A DNA stretch of 35,356 bases from K189A clade bacterium. Lineage in GTDB: Bacteria > Pseudomonadota > Gammaproteobacteria > Pseudomonadales > Azotimanducaceae. Position 1 is the first letter of the stretch; each line of letters begins with the position of its first letter. Both the position numbers and the translations under genes were made by a program. Under the pieces are notes generated by a model. That model had not been told where the DNA came from. It worked only from the letters and a program-made list of their open reading frames with translations, and did no database searches. The stretch is from positions 33,932-69,287 of the forward strand of contig QXZU01000066.1 in assembly GCA_009886205.1 (NCBI GenBank), read 5' to 3'. This document shows positions 7,561 to 16,250 of the stretch, one piece after another.

Positions 7561-9459
7561 CTATAGATAGATAACCGACAGCAGGTAACTCAGAGTGATC
7601 CACATAATTAGTGTCAGCGGCAGCCCCACTTTGACAAAGTCGCCAAAGGTGTAGTTGCCGGCGCTCATCACCAGTAAATTCGTTTTGTAGGCCATAGGTG
7701 TGGCGTAGCTCATGTTCGCACCAAATAAGACGGCTAATACAAAGGCTTCAGCCGGTAGCTGTAAATAGTTGGCTATGCCAATTGCGATGGGTGTGCCAAT
7801 CACGGCGGCAGCGTTGTTTGAGACTACATTGGTCAAAATTGCCAGCAACAACATCAGCGCAGATAAAATAATTGTTGGGCTTGCGCCTTGGGTGGCAAAC
7901 AGAAATATTTCCGTGAGATAAATAGTTGCTCCGGTTTTTTGCAGGGCCATACCCAGCGCCAGACTTGAGGCCACTACAAAATAGACAGACGGGCTGACCG
8001 CCCGGATTGCTGCACCAGTGCTCAGACATCGCGTGAGTAACATCGCCGCTGTGCCGGTTAGTGCAGCCACCGCTATGGGTAACAAGCCGGTACCCGCCAA
8101 AACCACGACGCTGATAATAATGGCGAGCGCGATAGGTGCTTTTTCTGTCTTTGGCAGTGTAATGCTGCCATCTAAGACTAAAAATTCGGTAGAGCTTTTG
8201 AGCTGGCTGACCTGGTTTTTTGCGCCCTGTAGCAGCAGGACATCGCCAGGTCTGAGAATGACTTGTTGTATCTCTTGGCTTGCTTGCCAAATGTCTTTGC
8301 CTGCTCTATGCAGGGCTAACACGACCAGTTGGTGTTGTTGAATGAAGCGGGTTTCACCAAGGTTGGTTTGGTCTAGATCTGAGCCTTGTACAACCGCTAC
8401 CTCCACCAATGTTTGGTCCTCAGCGGTGAGGGGGTGCTCATCGGAGATAGGTGTTGTCGAATAGGCAGAGGTTTCTTCGGAGCGGTTTTTAGATGCATTT
8501 CTCGATGTATTTTTAGAAGAATCGGCTTGGGTTTTTTCAATGTCAGCATAAAGTACGCCCTCCAAAGCTTCCTCATATTGTTTGAGGTTTTGCGGCGTGT
8601 CGCGTATCCGCAGACGATCTCCTTCGGCCAATACCAGATCTGGCAGTGGCATGACGACGGTGTCGTCGCGCAGAATTCTCTCCACCTGCATGGTGGGTCC
8701 TGCGGCGGTTCTGGCCTCGGCAAAGGTCTTACCAATCATATGACTGTCTTGGCTTATTTGTAGGCGTGCTTCAAATAGTCTGGGTGAGTGGTCGCTCAGG
8801 TTTGAGCTTCGGTCCGGTAATAATTTCGGCGCAATGAGCCAAAGATAGAGAAGGGCCACACCACTAGAGAGCAATGCCGGTAGGGCGAAATCGAACATGC
8901 CAAATTCCTTTAGCCCTTGTTCTTGTGCAAGGCTGACCACCAGTAAGTTAGTAGAAGTACCAATGGTGGTCGCCATGCCGCCAACTAAGGTGGCAAAGCC
9001 CATTGGCATGAGGACTTTCGAGGGCGACTTATTAGTGCGCAGACACACGGAAATAAGTATGGGCAACAGCAATACGACAATTGGCGTGTTGTTGACGAAC
9101 GCAGAGAGCACGCCGCCCACTATGAGGGTCAGCAGCAGTGAGAAAACCGGCGCTTTACCCCATAGGCCTGACAGTATTCGCCCCACAGGTTCAAGCGCAC
9201 CAGTGCGCACTAAGCCTTGGCCCAACACCATAAGGGCGCACACACTGATCAGTGCTTCATGGGCTAAACCGGCGAAAAAGTCGGTGGCTTTTACCTCTTC
9301 AAACGGCGCGACGGCAAAGCCCAGGACAATGATACCAAGCAAGCACAGAGCGGTGATTTCAAGTTTCAGTTCTTCTCTGCTGAACAGCACCAGGGCGACC
9401 ACGGTTAAAGCCATCATGGCAATCGCATGGGGGTTGGGTAACTGGGGCATTTCAATCAT
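7561..9459 (-). CDS. SLC13/DASS-type permease with two TrkA-C (RCK_C) domains
   Basis: A 632-residue membrane transporter. Membrane helices occupy ~12-215 and ~440-630, with VNNTP at 122-126 and SNNAAAVIGTPIA in the second half, the paired Asn-rich re-entrant motifs of the divalent anion:Na+ symporter superfamily. Between them are two cytoplasmic RCK_C domains, roughly 225-300 and 345-430 (each with LxEGDxLxIxD or LRPGDVLLLQG), separated by a hydrophilic linker made from a 12-base tandem repeat (residues 315-327). Homologues move sulfate, dicarboxylates or related anions. Position 40 bases upstream of the sulfatase suggests transport of sulfate or of an organic anion released by desulfation. 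ATG at 9459; Met4 is an alternative. Confidence 0.88.
   Translation of the reverse strand: MIEMPQLPNPHAIAMMALTVVALVLFSREELKLEITALCLLGIIVLGFAVAPFEEVKATDFFAGLAHEALISVCALMVLGQGLVRTGALEPVGRILSGLWGKAPVFSLLLTLIVGGVLSAFVNNTPIVVLLLPILISVCLRTNKSPSKVLMPMGFATLVGGMATTIGTSTNLLVVSLAQEQGLKEFGMFDFALPALLSSGVALLYLWLIAPKLLPDRSSNLSDHSPRLFEARLQISQDSHMIGKTFAEARTAAGPTMQVERILRDDTVVMPLPDLVLAEGDRLRIRDTPQNLKQYEEALEGVLYADIEKTQADSSKNTSRNASKNRSEETSAYSTTPISDEHPLTAEDQTLVEVAVVQGSDLDQTNLGETRFIQQHQLVVLALHRAGKDIWQASQEIQQVILRPGDVLLLQGAKNQVSQLKSSTEFLVLDGSITLPKTEKAPIALAIIISVVVLAGTGLLPIAVAALTGTAAMLLTRCLSTGAAIRAVSPSVYFVVASSLALGMALQKTGATIYLTEIFLFATQGASPTIILSALMLLLAILTNVVSNNAAAVIGTPIAIGIANYLQLPAEAFVLAVLFGANMSYATPMAYKTNLLVMSAGNYTFGDFVKVGLPLTLIMWITLSYLLSVIYL
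8486..8521. repeat. In-frame 12-base repeat encoding the permease linker
   Basis: Three imperfect 12-base units (8486-8497, 8498-8509, 8510-8521) lie inside the SLC13 gene and encode the Ser/Lys/Asn-rich linker (SKNTSRNASKNRS pattern) between the two RCK_C domains. The unit is a multiple of three, so reading frame is kept. Confidence 0.7.
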
Positions 9460-9785
9460 GTGGCGTCCAATTTGTGCAAGGTGGTAAGTGCAAGATTGTA
9501 AAAAGGCGCGGTGACCTTTGGGACTACTGAACCAAGCCTACTGCTGTTATCAATTTAGATCTATGCCGGTGCTTTTGGCTACTATGCAGTACACTTGCGC
9601 AGCTTTATTATGTGCGGGTCTTGAATGTGGCCTGAGAGGCGGATATTCGAGTTATCAATCTTCGTGAATGATAGGGTGCGCAGCGCGGCGATTGCACAGC
9701 GCCTTTGCGGTCGTTTGGTTGTCACGCGGTTAAAAGTTTATAAAAAGATACGTCTTAGTAGCAGAAGGAAAGGGAAAGTAGGCTC
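9460..9785 (+). promoter_or_regulatory. thrS upstream region with a possible sigma70 promoter at 9715-9744
   Basis: A 326-base divergent gap. A candidate promoter is TTGGTT (9715-9720), 18-base spacer, TATAAA (9739-9744), placing transcription start near 9751 and a leader of about 35 bases. No T-box, no clear anticodon-mimicking hairpin and no in-frame TGS coding sequence was found upstream of the thrS start. The remainder holds no supported gene. Confidence 0.35.
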
Positions 9786-11672
9786 ATGTCAGAAGCTCAT
9801 GTTGAAGAAATTGAAAAAGATGATCTATACAAAGTTCGTCATAGTTTAGCGCACGTTCTGGCTCAGGCTGTTTTGGAAATTCGCCCCGGTAGCACTCTAG
9901 GGTTTGGTCCGCCTATTAGTGATGGCTTTTATTACGACTTCATTTTGTCCGAGCCGCTTACGGAAGAGGATTTTCCTGCGCTGATGCAAAAGATGAAGAA
10001 GATCATTAAGAAAGGTCAGCGTTTTGATCGCGAAGACCTTTCGGCAGAAGATGCGCTTGCGCGCATTAATGAGATGGGCGAACCGTACAAAATGGAATAC
10101 GGCGCTGAGTTGATTGAGAAGAACAGCTTGGAAAGCCTGTCTTTTTATCGCAACGGACCCTTCTTGGATATGTGCGAGGGGCCACATGTTCACACCACAA
10201 AGGACATTCCCCGCGACGCCTTCAAGTTGAGGAGCGTGGCCGGCGCTTATTGGCGCGGTAACTCCGACAACGTCATGATGACACGGATTTATGCTTGGGC
10301 CTTTCTTGATAAGGAAACCCTCGACGCTCATGTAGAAGCTTTTGAAGAAGCCCAAGCCCGTGACCACAAGAAGTTAGGTCGTGAGCTGGGTATTTACACG
10401 ATTGATAACGATATTGGTAAAGGTCTTCCGCTGTGGCTGCCCAACGGCACCATTATCCGTGATGAGTTAGAAAACCTTGCCAAGGAGTTGGAGTTCAAAG
10501 GGGGTTATTCCAGAGTGGCCACACCCCATTTGGCCAAGGAATCTTTGTATCACACCACGGGCCACCTGCCTTATTACGCTGAAGACATGTACCCACCCAT
10601 GGAGCTGCTTGAATCTGCTCTAGAGGGTGAAGGCGGTGCAGAGGGAGAAGCAGGAGAGGGTGGCGAGCGGGTTGTCAAAGAATCTTATCGCCTGCGCCCG
10701 ATGAATTGCCCACATCACCATAAAGTGTTCTCTGCCGAACCGCGCAGTTATAGAGATTTGCCTTTGCGCTTGGCCGAATATGGGCAGGTTTATCGCTTTG
10801 AAGACTCTGGCGCCGTCAGCGGTTTGGTCCGAGTGCGTGGTATGTGTATGAATGATGCGCATATTTACTGCACCAAAGAACAGATTAAGGACGAGTTCAA
10901 ATCGGTTATGGCCATGTACCAAGACGCTTACCGAATTCTTGGCTTAGACAATTTTCATGTACGCCTTTCGAAGTGGGACCCTGAAGACCCCAAGGGCAAG
11001 GAAAAGTTTGTCGATAATCCACAAGCTTGGCGCGACTCCGAGCAAGTACTTGAAGAGGTGCTTAATGAATTGGCAATCGATTATAAGGTTGGTTTAGGCG
11101 AGGGTGCTTTCTACGGGCCCAAAATAGACATTCAGTTCAGCACCGTTACTGGCCGTGAAGAATCTGTTTCCACTGTGCAGTTAGATTTTGCCGTACCTGA
11201 ACGCATGGGCTTGAAGTATGTGGGTTCAGATGGCGAAGAGCACACGCCGTTTTGTATTCACCGCGCACCGTTCAGTACTCATGAACGCATGGTTGCATTT
11301 TTGATTGAGCATTTTGCCGGTGCATTTCCCACTTGGCTTGCGCCAATTCAAGTTCAGTTGCTGACGGTTTCGGAACAGTACGACGACTACGCTAACGAAA
11401 TAGTGGCGCGCTTGCGCAACCAAATGGTGCGCGCGGAGCTGGCACCGTCGAATGACACGCTGCCGAAGAAAATACGTCAGGGTGCAACGCGTAAAATCCC
11501 TAATCTATTGATTATTGGTGAGCGTGAAGTGGCAGATGGCACCGTAACGTTGCGTAGATACGGGCATCAACAACAGCAAACTTTTGCCGTGGCAGATTTT
11601 GAAGCGCTGTTGATTGACGCCATTAAGCAGCGCTTGCCTGAAGTGAATACATCCAGCGCAGATAGCGCCTAA
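9786..11672 (+). CDS. thrS: Threonyl-tRNA synthetase lacking the TGS domain
   Basis: A 628-residue class II synthetase charging tRNA-Thr. It begins directly in the editing (tRNA_SAD) domain: HSLAH (His19, His23) and DMCEGPH (Cys130, His134) are the four editing-site residues. The catalytic domain has Cys308 in RPMNCPHHH, His359 in NDAHIYC and His492 in the motif 3 region CIHRAPF, i.e. the three zinc ligands; motif 2 reads YRFEDSGAVSGLVRVRG. The anticodon-binding domain is ~520-628. The usual ~60-residue TGS domain is absent, and a Gly/Glu-rich insert (277-297) precedes the zinc cysteine. MNCPHHHK and EDSGAVSGL differ from the enteric forms (MNCPGH, ERSGVVHGL-like), so this is a divergent subtype, perhaps a second or resistant ThrRS. 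infC-rpmI-rplT, the usual gammaproteobacterial neighbours, are not downstream. Confidence 0.92.
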   Translation: MSEAHVEEIEKDDLYKVRHSLAHVLAQAVLEIRPGSTLGFGPPISDGFYYDFILSEPLTEEDFPALMQKMKKIIKKGQRFDREDLSAEDALARINEMGEPYKMEYGAELIEKNSLESLSFYRNGPFLDMCEGPHVHTTKDIPRDAFKLRSVAGAYWRGNSDNVMMTRIYAWAFLDKETLDAHVEAFEEAQARDHKKLGRELGIYTIDNDIGKGLPLWLPNGTIIRDELENLAKELEFKGGYSRVATPHLAKESLYHTTGHLPYYAEDMYPPMELLESALEGEGGAEGEAGEGGERVVKESYRLRPMNCPHHHKVFSAEPRSYRDLPLRLAEYGQVYRFEDSGAVSGLVRVRGMCMNDAHIYCTKEQIKDEFKSVMAMYQDAYRILGLDNFHVRLSKWDPEDPKGKEKFVDNPQAWRDSEQVLEEVLNELAIDYKVGLGEGAFYGPKIDIQFSTVTGREESVSTVQLDFAVPERMGLKYVGSDGEEHTPFCIHRAPFSTHERMVAFLIEHFAGAFPTWLAPIQVQLLTVSEQYDDYANEIVARLRNQMVRAELAPSNDTLPKKIRQGATRKIPNLLIIGEREVADGTVTLRRYGHQQQQTFAVADFEALLIDAIKQRLPEVNTSSADSA

Positions 11673-11693
11673 TTTTCTAGGTTGTGGCGTTAA

Positions 11694-11720
11694 GCGCACT
11701 CTTTCTCTCAAAGAGTGCGC
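11694..11720. terminator. Perfect 11-bp hairpin between convergent thrS and prc
   Basis: GCGCACTCTTT (11694-11704) and AAAGAGTGCGC (11710-11720) form an 11-bp stem with a five-base loop. It lies 22 bases after the thrS stop and 56 bases past the prc stop from the other side. There is no T-tract on either strand, so it is a weak intrinsic terminator candidate or a 3'-end stabiliser for both messages. Confidence 0.5.
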
Positions 11721-11776
11721 CAATTGCTTGCCAGAAGTGCTGTAAAAATTGTTGGGAAAGGTGCTGTGATCGAGGT

Positions 11777-14164
11777 CTAACCTTCTCCAAAACGCACAAA
11801 AGGTCTTGGAACCCCTTGGCTAGAGCCTGCTGCAACGGTGGGTGATGTGTTGTCGGGTAGTTGTTCGTCAACTAAATCTGCCAACACTCGGCCCGCTTCT
11901 CGCAGCAATGGATCTTCGCTGACTTCCTCAATAATATCTTTAGCGTCTTTGCCATTTGTGGCGTCCGCTGGCGCATCGCTTTTACCGAGCTGTTGTTGGG
12001 GGTCATTTGCCTCATCGTCTTTAACGAGCGCGTTGGCGGCCTCTTCCTTGGCCTCGGCTTCCGCTTTTTGTAATTCTTCCAATGCGTCTAACGTTTCTGC
12101 GGTAGGTTTGCCAGTGGCCATACGCAGTGAGTTCTCAAGGTCTAAACGCCAAAGGTCATCTTGCGTTCTTTCTTCGCGCCGTACTGCTTCGTTCAGTGAT
12201 AACACTTCAATTGCTGACTTTTCTTGGCTGCGCTGACTGAGTGCGCGGTAGTACACAAAGTGCGGATTATCCACGGCGCGGCTGTTGTGTTGTTGTTGTA
12301 GCTTAGGAACAACATTGCCAAGGCTGCCAATGGGGCGATAGTTGGCCGGCTTTATTTTATCCCAAGGCATTGCATCGTCTAGTGTGCTCTCGCCAATTAC
12401 ATCATTGTCTACCAAAGCGGGGAATTTGATGTCGGGTATTACGCCTTGGTGCTGAGTGCTGTCGCCTGAAATTCTATAAAATTTCGCCGCTGTAAGTTTC
12501 AGTTGGCCTCTATTGAGTGGGATCAATGTTTGCACGGTGCCTTTACCAAAGGTTTGATTGCCAACAACCAGCGCACGACCATAGTCCTGCATGGCGCCAG
12601 CAAAAATTTCTGAAGCGGATGCCGAAAGACGGTTAACCATAACAGCCATTGGGCCATCCCATGCCAGTTCTAGGTTGTTGTCGCTGAGTACATTGGCACG
12701 GCGTCGCGCAGATTTCACCTGAACCGTTGGGCCAGAGCGAATGAACAACCCCGTCATGGTGTCCGCCTCTTGTAGCGAGCCGCCTCCATTGCTGCGCAGA
12801 TCAATGATCAAGCCCTCAACACCCTCTTCCTTTAGCGCGGCGACTAAACGTCGCACATCTCTGGTGGTGCTGCGGTAGTTGGGGTCGCCTTTTTGTTGGG
12901 CGGCAAAGTCTGCGTAAAAGGTTGGTATTTCAATGACCCCAATAAGTCGCGGGTCGTCTTCACCCAGCGTAATGGTTTTGGCTTTGGCGGCCTGTTCTTC
13001 GAGTTTTATCTTGTTGCGCACAATAGTGATATTTCTGCTTTCACCCTCTTTGCTATCAGCCGGCGTAATACTTAGGCGCACGGTAGAATCTTTAGGTCCT
13101 CGGATAAGTTCTACAACGTCATCTAATCGCCAACCAACAACGTCAATGAGAGGGCCTTGTGTGCCTTGGCCCACCGCAGTAATTTTGTCAGCGGGTTTTA
13201 ACTCTCCGCCTTTCGCTGCGGGTCCAGCGGGTACCAAGCGGACTACTTCTACATTATCGTCTTCGCTCTTTAGTACAGCGCCTATGCCCTCTAATGAAAG
13301 GGACATGTTTATGTTGAAGTTTTCCGAGGTGCGTGGCGAGAAATACTCGGTATGCGGATCGTATGTGTGGGCAAAGGCATTAATGTAGGCCTGAAAAGCA
13401 TCCTCGCTCTTGTTGCGCACGGCGATCTTCAGCTGATTTCTGTAGCGCTTGCGCAACTGCTCGGAGATCTCTTCCATGGTTTTGTCACTGAGTTTCATTG
13501 CGAGTACTTGGGCTTTGAGGCGTCTGCGCCAAAGATCGTCGTGGGCAGCTTCGTCTTCAGACCATTGAGCATCTTCGCGGCTCACCAAAATAGATTCTTC
13601 CCGGCTGAAGTCCAAATTTTCTATGCCACTGTCGATCATGCCGATGAGGTAGTTGAGCCGATCTACAATGCGCATTTGATAGCGATTAAAAATCACAAAA
13701 GCCGGGTCTAGGTCGCCTTTCTTGAGGGCGTCATCTAAACGGAATCTATACTTTTCAAATTCAGTAATATCGTTGGCTATAAAGTAATAATGGCCGGGGT
13801 CTAATACGGTCAGGTATTTGTCGAAAATATGCTCTGATAATTCATCATTAACGGTTTTGTTGATGTAGTGGTTGCGGCGTAATTGCTCAACAACGATCAG
13901 GCTGGTTCTAGGATGAATGTCCAGCGGCGACAAAGTTGGGGCTGTGCGGATTTCTTCCTCAGGTTCTTGAACATTAGTTTGACTGTTGAGGGCACCAGAC
14001 ACGGCTTGTGCGACTTGACCGGGTGTGGTGGTGGCCGCAGCATCGGCTGAGAAAACTTGCGCTGCGGAAGCTAGGCTGAAAATACTCACTAAAACGAGTT
14101 TTTGCCAAAAACCGAACGTAGGTGAACGTTGCTGCCGGTTATGGGTGGTAAAAATTTTGCTCAT
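11777..14164 (-). CDS. prc: Prc/Tsp tail-specific carboxy-terminal processing protease
   Basis: A 795-residue periplasmic S41 peptidase; E. coli Prc has 682. Signal peptide ~1-40 (hydrophobic KLVLVSIFSLASAAQVFSA). N-terminal helical domain with the YDPHTEYFSPRTSENF stretch (~268-283), PDZ region ~285-370 (LEGIGAVLK, GPAAKGGELKPADKI), and the peptidase core with NRLSASASEIFAGAMQDYG and TFGKGTVQ. By the fixed 25-residue spacing of the family, the Ser-Lys dyad is Ser516/Lys541. The C-terminal domain follows, then an acidic Asp/Glu/Ala tail longer than in E. coli. Known roles: trimming PBP3, degrading tagged proteins and MepS with NlpI. ATG at 14164 is chosen; a TTG three codons earlier is less likely. 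It is divergent from the FKBP lipoprotein gene, another periplasmic folding factor. Confidence 0.93.
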   Translation of the reverse strand: MSKIFTTHNRQQRSPTFGFWQKLVLVSIFSLASAAQVFSADAAATTTPGQVAQAVSGALNSQTNVQEPEEEIRTAPTLSPLDIHPRTSLIVVEQLRRNHYINKTVNDELSEHIFDKYLTVLDPGHYYFIANDITEFEKYRFRLDDALKKGDLDPAFVIFNRYQMRIVDRLNYLIGMIDSGIENLDFSREESILVSREDAQWSEDEAAHDDLWRRRLKAQVLAMKLSDKTMEEISEQLRKRYRNQLKIAVRNKSEDAFQAYINAFAHTYDPHTEYFSPRTSENFNINMSLSLEGIGAVLKSEDDNVEVVRLVPAGPAAKGGELKPADKITAVGQGTQGPLIDVVGWRLDDVVELIRGPKDSTVRLSITPADSKEGESRNITIVRNKIKLEEQAAKAKTITLGEDDPRLIGVIEIPTFYADFAAQQKGDPNYRSTTRDVRRLVAALKEEGVEGLIIDLRSNGGGSLQEADTMTGLFIRSGPTVQVKSARRRANVLSDNNLELAWDGPMAVMVNRLSASASEIFAGAMQDYGRALVVGNQTFGKGTVQTLIPLNRGQLKLTAAKFYRISGDSTQHQGVIPDIKFPALVDNDVIGESTLDDAMPWDKIKPANYRPIGSLGNVVPKLQQQHNSRAVDNPHFVYYRALSQRSQEKSAIEVLSLNEAVRREERTQDDLWRLDLENSLRMATGKPTAETLDALEELQKAEAEAKEEAANALVKDDEANDPQQQLGKSDAPADATNGKDAKDIIEEVSEDPLLREAGRVLADLVDEQLPDNTSPTVAAGSSQGVPRPFVRFGEG

Positions 14165-14184
14165 AATTTGCAATGTCCCATTGT

Positions 14185-14220
14185 CTTAAAAAGTATCTTA
14201 AAAAGCGTCATAAAAAATGT
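14185..14220. repeat. Three tandem 12-base A-rich repeats upstream of prc
   Basis: Units at 14185-14196, 14197-14208 and 14209-14220 follow CTTAAAAAGTAT with substitutions. They lie in the prc/FKBP divergent promoter gap (14165-14427), which otherwise holds no gene; a TATAAT at 14418-14423 is too close to the FKBP start and has no good -35. Confidence 0.7.
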
Positions 14221-14427
14221 TTCAAACAGTGCTTCAAGCGCCGTACTCGTTTATCAGACGGTCGTTCACTCTAATTGTGTACAGATTTATCATTTGTTTT
14301 ACCCCTAGTGACCCATAAGTAGTGTGAAATTTCCGACCTGAAGTGCACATTGAGGGGTCAAAGGCGTTATCATTCATTCGAATGTAACCCGCTGCTAACG
14401 TGGGGAGCAACCCATCGTATAATTGAG

Positions 14428-15126
14428 ATGAATCGAATGAATACAAGACTGGTTTTGATGTTGGGGACTGCCTCAACACTATTAATGGCCGGCTGCCAGC
14501 CTGCCGCGCAATCTGAGCAAGATGAAAAGTTTACGCCAAGCTCTGATCTTGACAGCGCGAGTTATATTATCGGCTATACCCAAGCGAAAAATATTATCGA
14601 TCAGAGCAATAGCCTGGTGGAAATGAGCGCATTTATGCAGGGGGCTAGAGACGCGGTTGCTGGGGCTGAATCACAAGTGCCCATGGAACAACAAGAACAG
14701 TACATGGCGGCACTTTCTGAAGCGCTTTTAGCGGAAAAAAATGCCTCCGGTGACAATTTCCGCGCAGAAAATTCAGCTAGACCTGAAGTGACCACTTTAG
14801 CGTCTGGTCTTCAGTATGAAGTATTGGTAGAAGGTAACGGTCCTAAGCCTAGTGCGGAAGATACTGTTGTGACTCACTACCATGGCACACTGACCGACGG
14901 CACAGTGTTTGATAGCTCTGTTGATCGCGGTTCCCCTGCCAGCTTCCCAGTTAACCGAGTGATTCCTGGGTGGACCGAAGCGCTGCAGTTAATGGGTGTG
15001 GGTTCTAAGTGGCGTCTGGTTATTCCGCCAGAGTTAGCCTACGGCGAACGCGGTGCGGGTGGCGCAATTCCACCCAATTCCACGTTGGTATTTGAAGTGG
15101 AATTACTAGAAATTTCTGCGCAGTAA
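14428..15126 (+). CDS. FKBP-type peptidyl-prolyl isomerase lipoprotein (FkpA/Mip-like)
   Basis: A 232-residue lipoprotein. Signal sequence MNRMNTRLVLMLGTASTLLM with lipobox LMAGC (Cys23). Residues ~40-110 are the helical FKBP_N dimerisation region (SYIIGYTQAKNI, ALSEALLAEKN); ~120-232 is the FKBP domain with YHGTLTDGTVFDSS, FPVNRVIPGWTEAL and AYGERGAGGAIPPNSTLVFEVELL, containing the usual aromatic and Asp active-site residues. It accelerates prolyl isomerisation and acts as a periplasmic chaperone. The acylated Cys is followed by Gln, so Asp-type inner-membrane retention is not indicated and outer-membrane sorting is likely. Met4 (14437) is an alternative start. Confidence 0.92.
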   Translation: MNRMNTRLVLMLGTASTLLMAGCQPAAQSEQDEKFTPSSDLDSASYIIGYTQAKNIIDQSNSLVEMSAFMQGARDAVAGAESQVPMEQQEQYMAALSEALLAEKNASGDNFRAENSARPEVTTLASGLQYEVLVEGNGPKPSAEDTVVTHYHGTLTDGTVFDSSVDRGSPASFPVNRVIPGWTEALQLMGVGSKWRLVIPPELAYGERGAGGAIPPNSTLVFEVELLEISAQ

Positions 15127-15201
15127 GCTGCAATTAGGTTAATGCCTGATCCCCGACTGACCAGATGTTTCCGGTTGGTTGGGGGTTGGTACTCTTTCTA
15201 C

Positions 15202-15335
15202 AAAGAGTTGATAAAGAGTCGATAAAGAGTCGAATAAAGCGCTGAAAAACGAATTCTAAAACGGCACTCCAAAGTAGACCTCGAAAGTAGACCTCGAAAG
15301 TAGGCCTAGAAAGTAGACTTCGAAAGTAGAGCTGT
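15202..15335. repeat. Two unrelated tandem repeat arrays (11-base x3 and 13-base x5)
   Basis: The ~300-base gap 15127-15426 holds no credible gene. It contains three copies of an 11-base unit (AAAGAGTCGAT type, 15202-15238) and five copies of a 13-base unit (AAAGTAGACCTCG type) at 15271-15283, 15284-15296, 15297-15309, 15310-15322 and 15323-15335. Two copies of AAAAAAGGATCC-like sequence follow (about 15345-15375). A 7-bp hairpin, ACTCTTT/AAAGAGT at 15191-15208, follows the FKBP gene but lacks a T-tract. Confidence 0.85.
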
Positions 15336-15426
15336 AAAAAATTCCCAAAAAAGGATCCCCCAAAAAAGATCCTCAAAATAGAACCCTAGCCTAGAGCCCC
15401 AGAGTTGGGCCTGTTAAATTCCTTCC

Positions 15427-16110
15427 TTATTCTTCCTCCAAACTCAGATGCAGCGAATCTACTAACGCAGGTAACTGGTTGTAGTACAGGCGCACACCCT
15501 CTAGGTCTAAGCTTTTCAAATCTAAGTTGTTGAAGCTTGCACCGCGCAAGTCTGCGCCTTTGAGTTTGCAGTTGCGTGCTGAAACATTAAACATTTCGCT
15601 GTCGCTTAAATCCGCATCACTTAGATCTGCAAAATCTAACAAGCATTCAGTTAGTCGATTGTTGGAAAGCTTGCAGCCAACCAAAAAGGTATTGGATAAA
15701 TTGCCGTAGGAAAAATTACAGTCGGTAATGGTCAGTGCGGCCAAATCCAGATTGCCTACAGGCATTTTGAAATCTCCTAGAGATAAATCTGCGCCCTGCA
15801 TTTGACATTCTTTAAAGCTCAGGTCGTAACCCAGGCAATGATTGAAGGCCACCATGTTTAGGTCGCAATGGCTAAACACCGCTTCGCGCAAGTTTGCCCA
15901 TGCAAAGCTTGCGGGCTCGTCTGGATCACTGTTGTTGAATTGGCATCGATCAAACTGACAGTTAGTCAGGTTGGCGCCGCGGAAGACACTGCCCGCAAAT
16001 TGGCATTCGCTAAAGGTGCAGTCGGTTAAATCTTGGCCGCTGAAGTCCTTATTGCGCAGATCTAAGTTGGTATAGCCTTCGCCTATTTGTATGTCCATTA
16101 CCTCACCCAT
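15427..16110 (-). CDS. Qnr-like pentapeptide-repeat protein
   Basis: A 227-residue protein made almost wholly of A(D/N)LxX-type pentapeptides, predicting a right-handed quadrilateral beta-helix. It resembles the Qnr fluoroquinolone-resistance family over its full length (Qnr ~218 aa): the blocks CQF…, FAWANLREAVFSHCDLNM, CQMQGADL, ITDCNFSYGNLSNTFLVGCKL…NR and a closing LDLEGVRLYYNQLPALVDSL helix align in order with Qnr blocks CQF, FSRANLKDAIFKSCDLSM, CRAQGSDF, ITNTNLSYANFSKVVLEKCEL and DLQGVKLDSYQASLLLERL. The Asp/Pro-rich break after CQF matches Qnr loop A, and the FKMPVGNLDLAA stretch sits where loop B is. Known family role: binding DNA gyrase/topoisomerase IV and protecting them from poisons, by DNA mimicry. 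Met5 (16098) is an alternative start. Divergent from an MFS exporter. Resistance is inferred, not shown. Confidence 0.88.
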   Translation of the reverse strand: MGEVMDIQIGEGYTNLDLRNKDFSGQDLTDCTFSECQFAGSVFRGANLTNCQFDRCQFNNSDPDEPASFAWANLREAVFSHCDLNMVAFNHCLGYDLSFKECQMQGADLSLGDFKMPVGNLDLAALTITDCNFSYGNLSNTFLVGCKLSNNRLTECLLDFADLSDADLSDSEMFNVSARNCKLKGADLRGASFNNLDLKSLDLEGVRLYYNQLPALVDSLHLSLEEE

Positions 16111-16187
16111 CTCTCATTATTATTGGAGTCGTACTTCTTCGTTGATCATAGTTCCATCTCCCCACTCTATGCCTATTCTCACGATAA

Positions 16188-16217
16188 TTGGCTTTATCTT
16201 GCGCCCAGCGGTATTAG
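16188..16217 (+). promoter_or_regulatory. Possible promoter of the EntS-like exporter
   Basis: TTGGCT (16188-16193), an 18-base spacer and TATTAG (16212-16217) lie in the 140-base gap between the Qnr-like gene and the exporter, about 34 bases before the TTG start. The match is modest. Confidence 0.3.
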
Positions 16218-16250
16218 AGGCGATGCTGTTGTTGAGGGAAGGGGACAGTT

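Noticed and set aside
14418-14423. TATAAT as the FKBP promoter
   Set aside because: It ends five bases before the start codon and has no -35 hexamer at 16-18 bases, so a leaderless transcript would be required.
15134-15376. 80-codon Phe/Leu-rich frame on the minus strand
   Set aside because: It is generated by the 11- and 13-base tandem arrays; there is no ribosome site and no domain.
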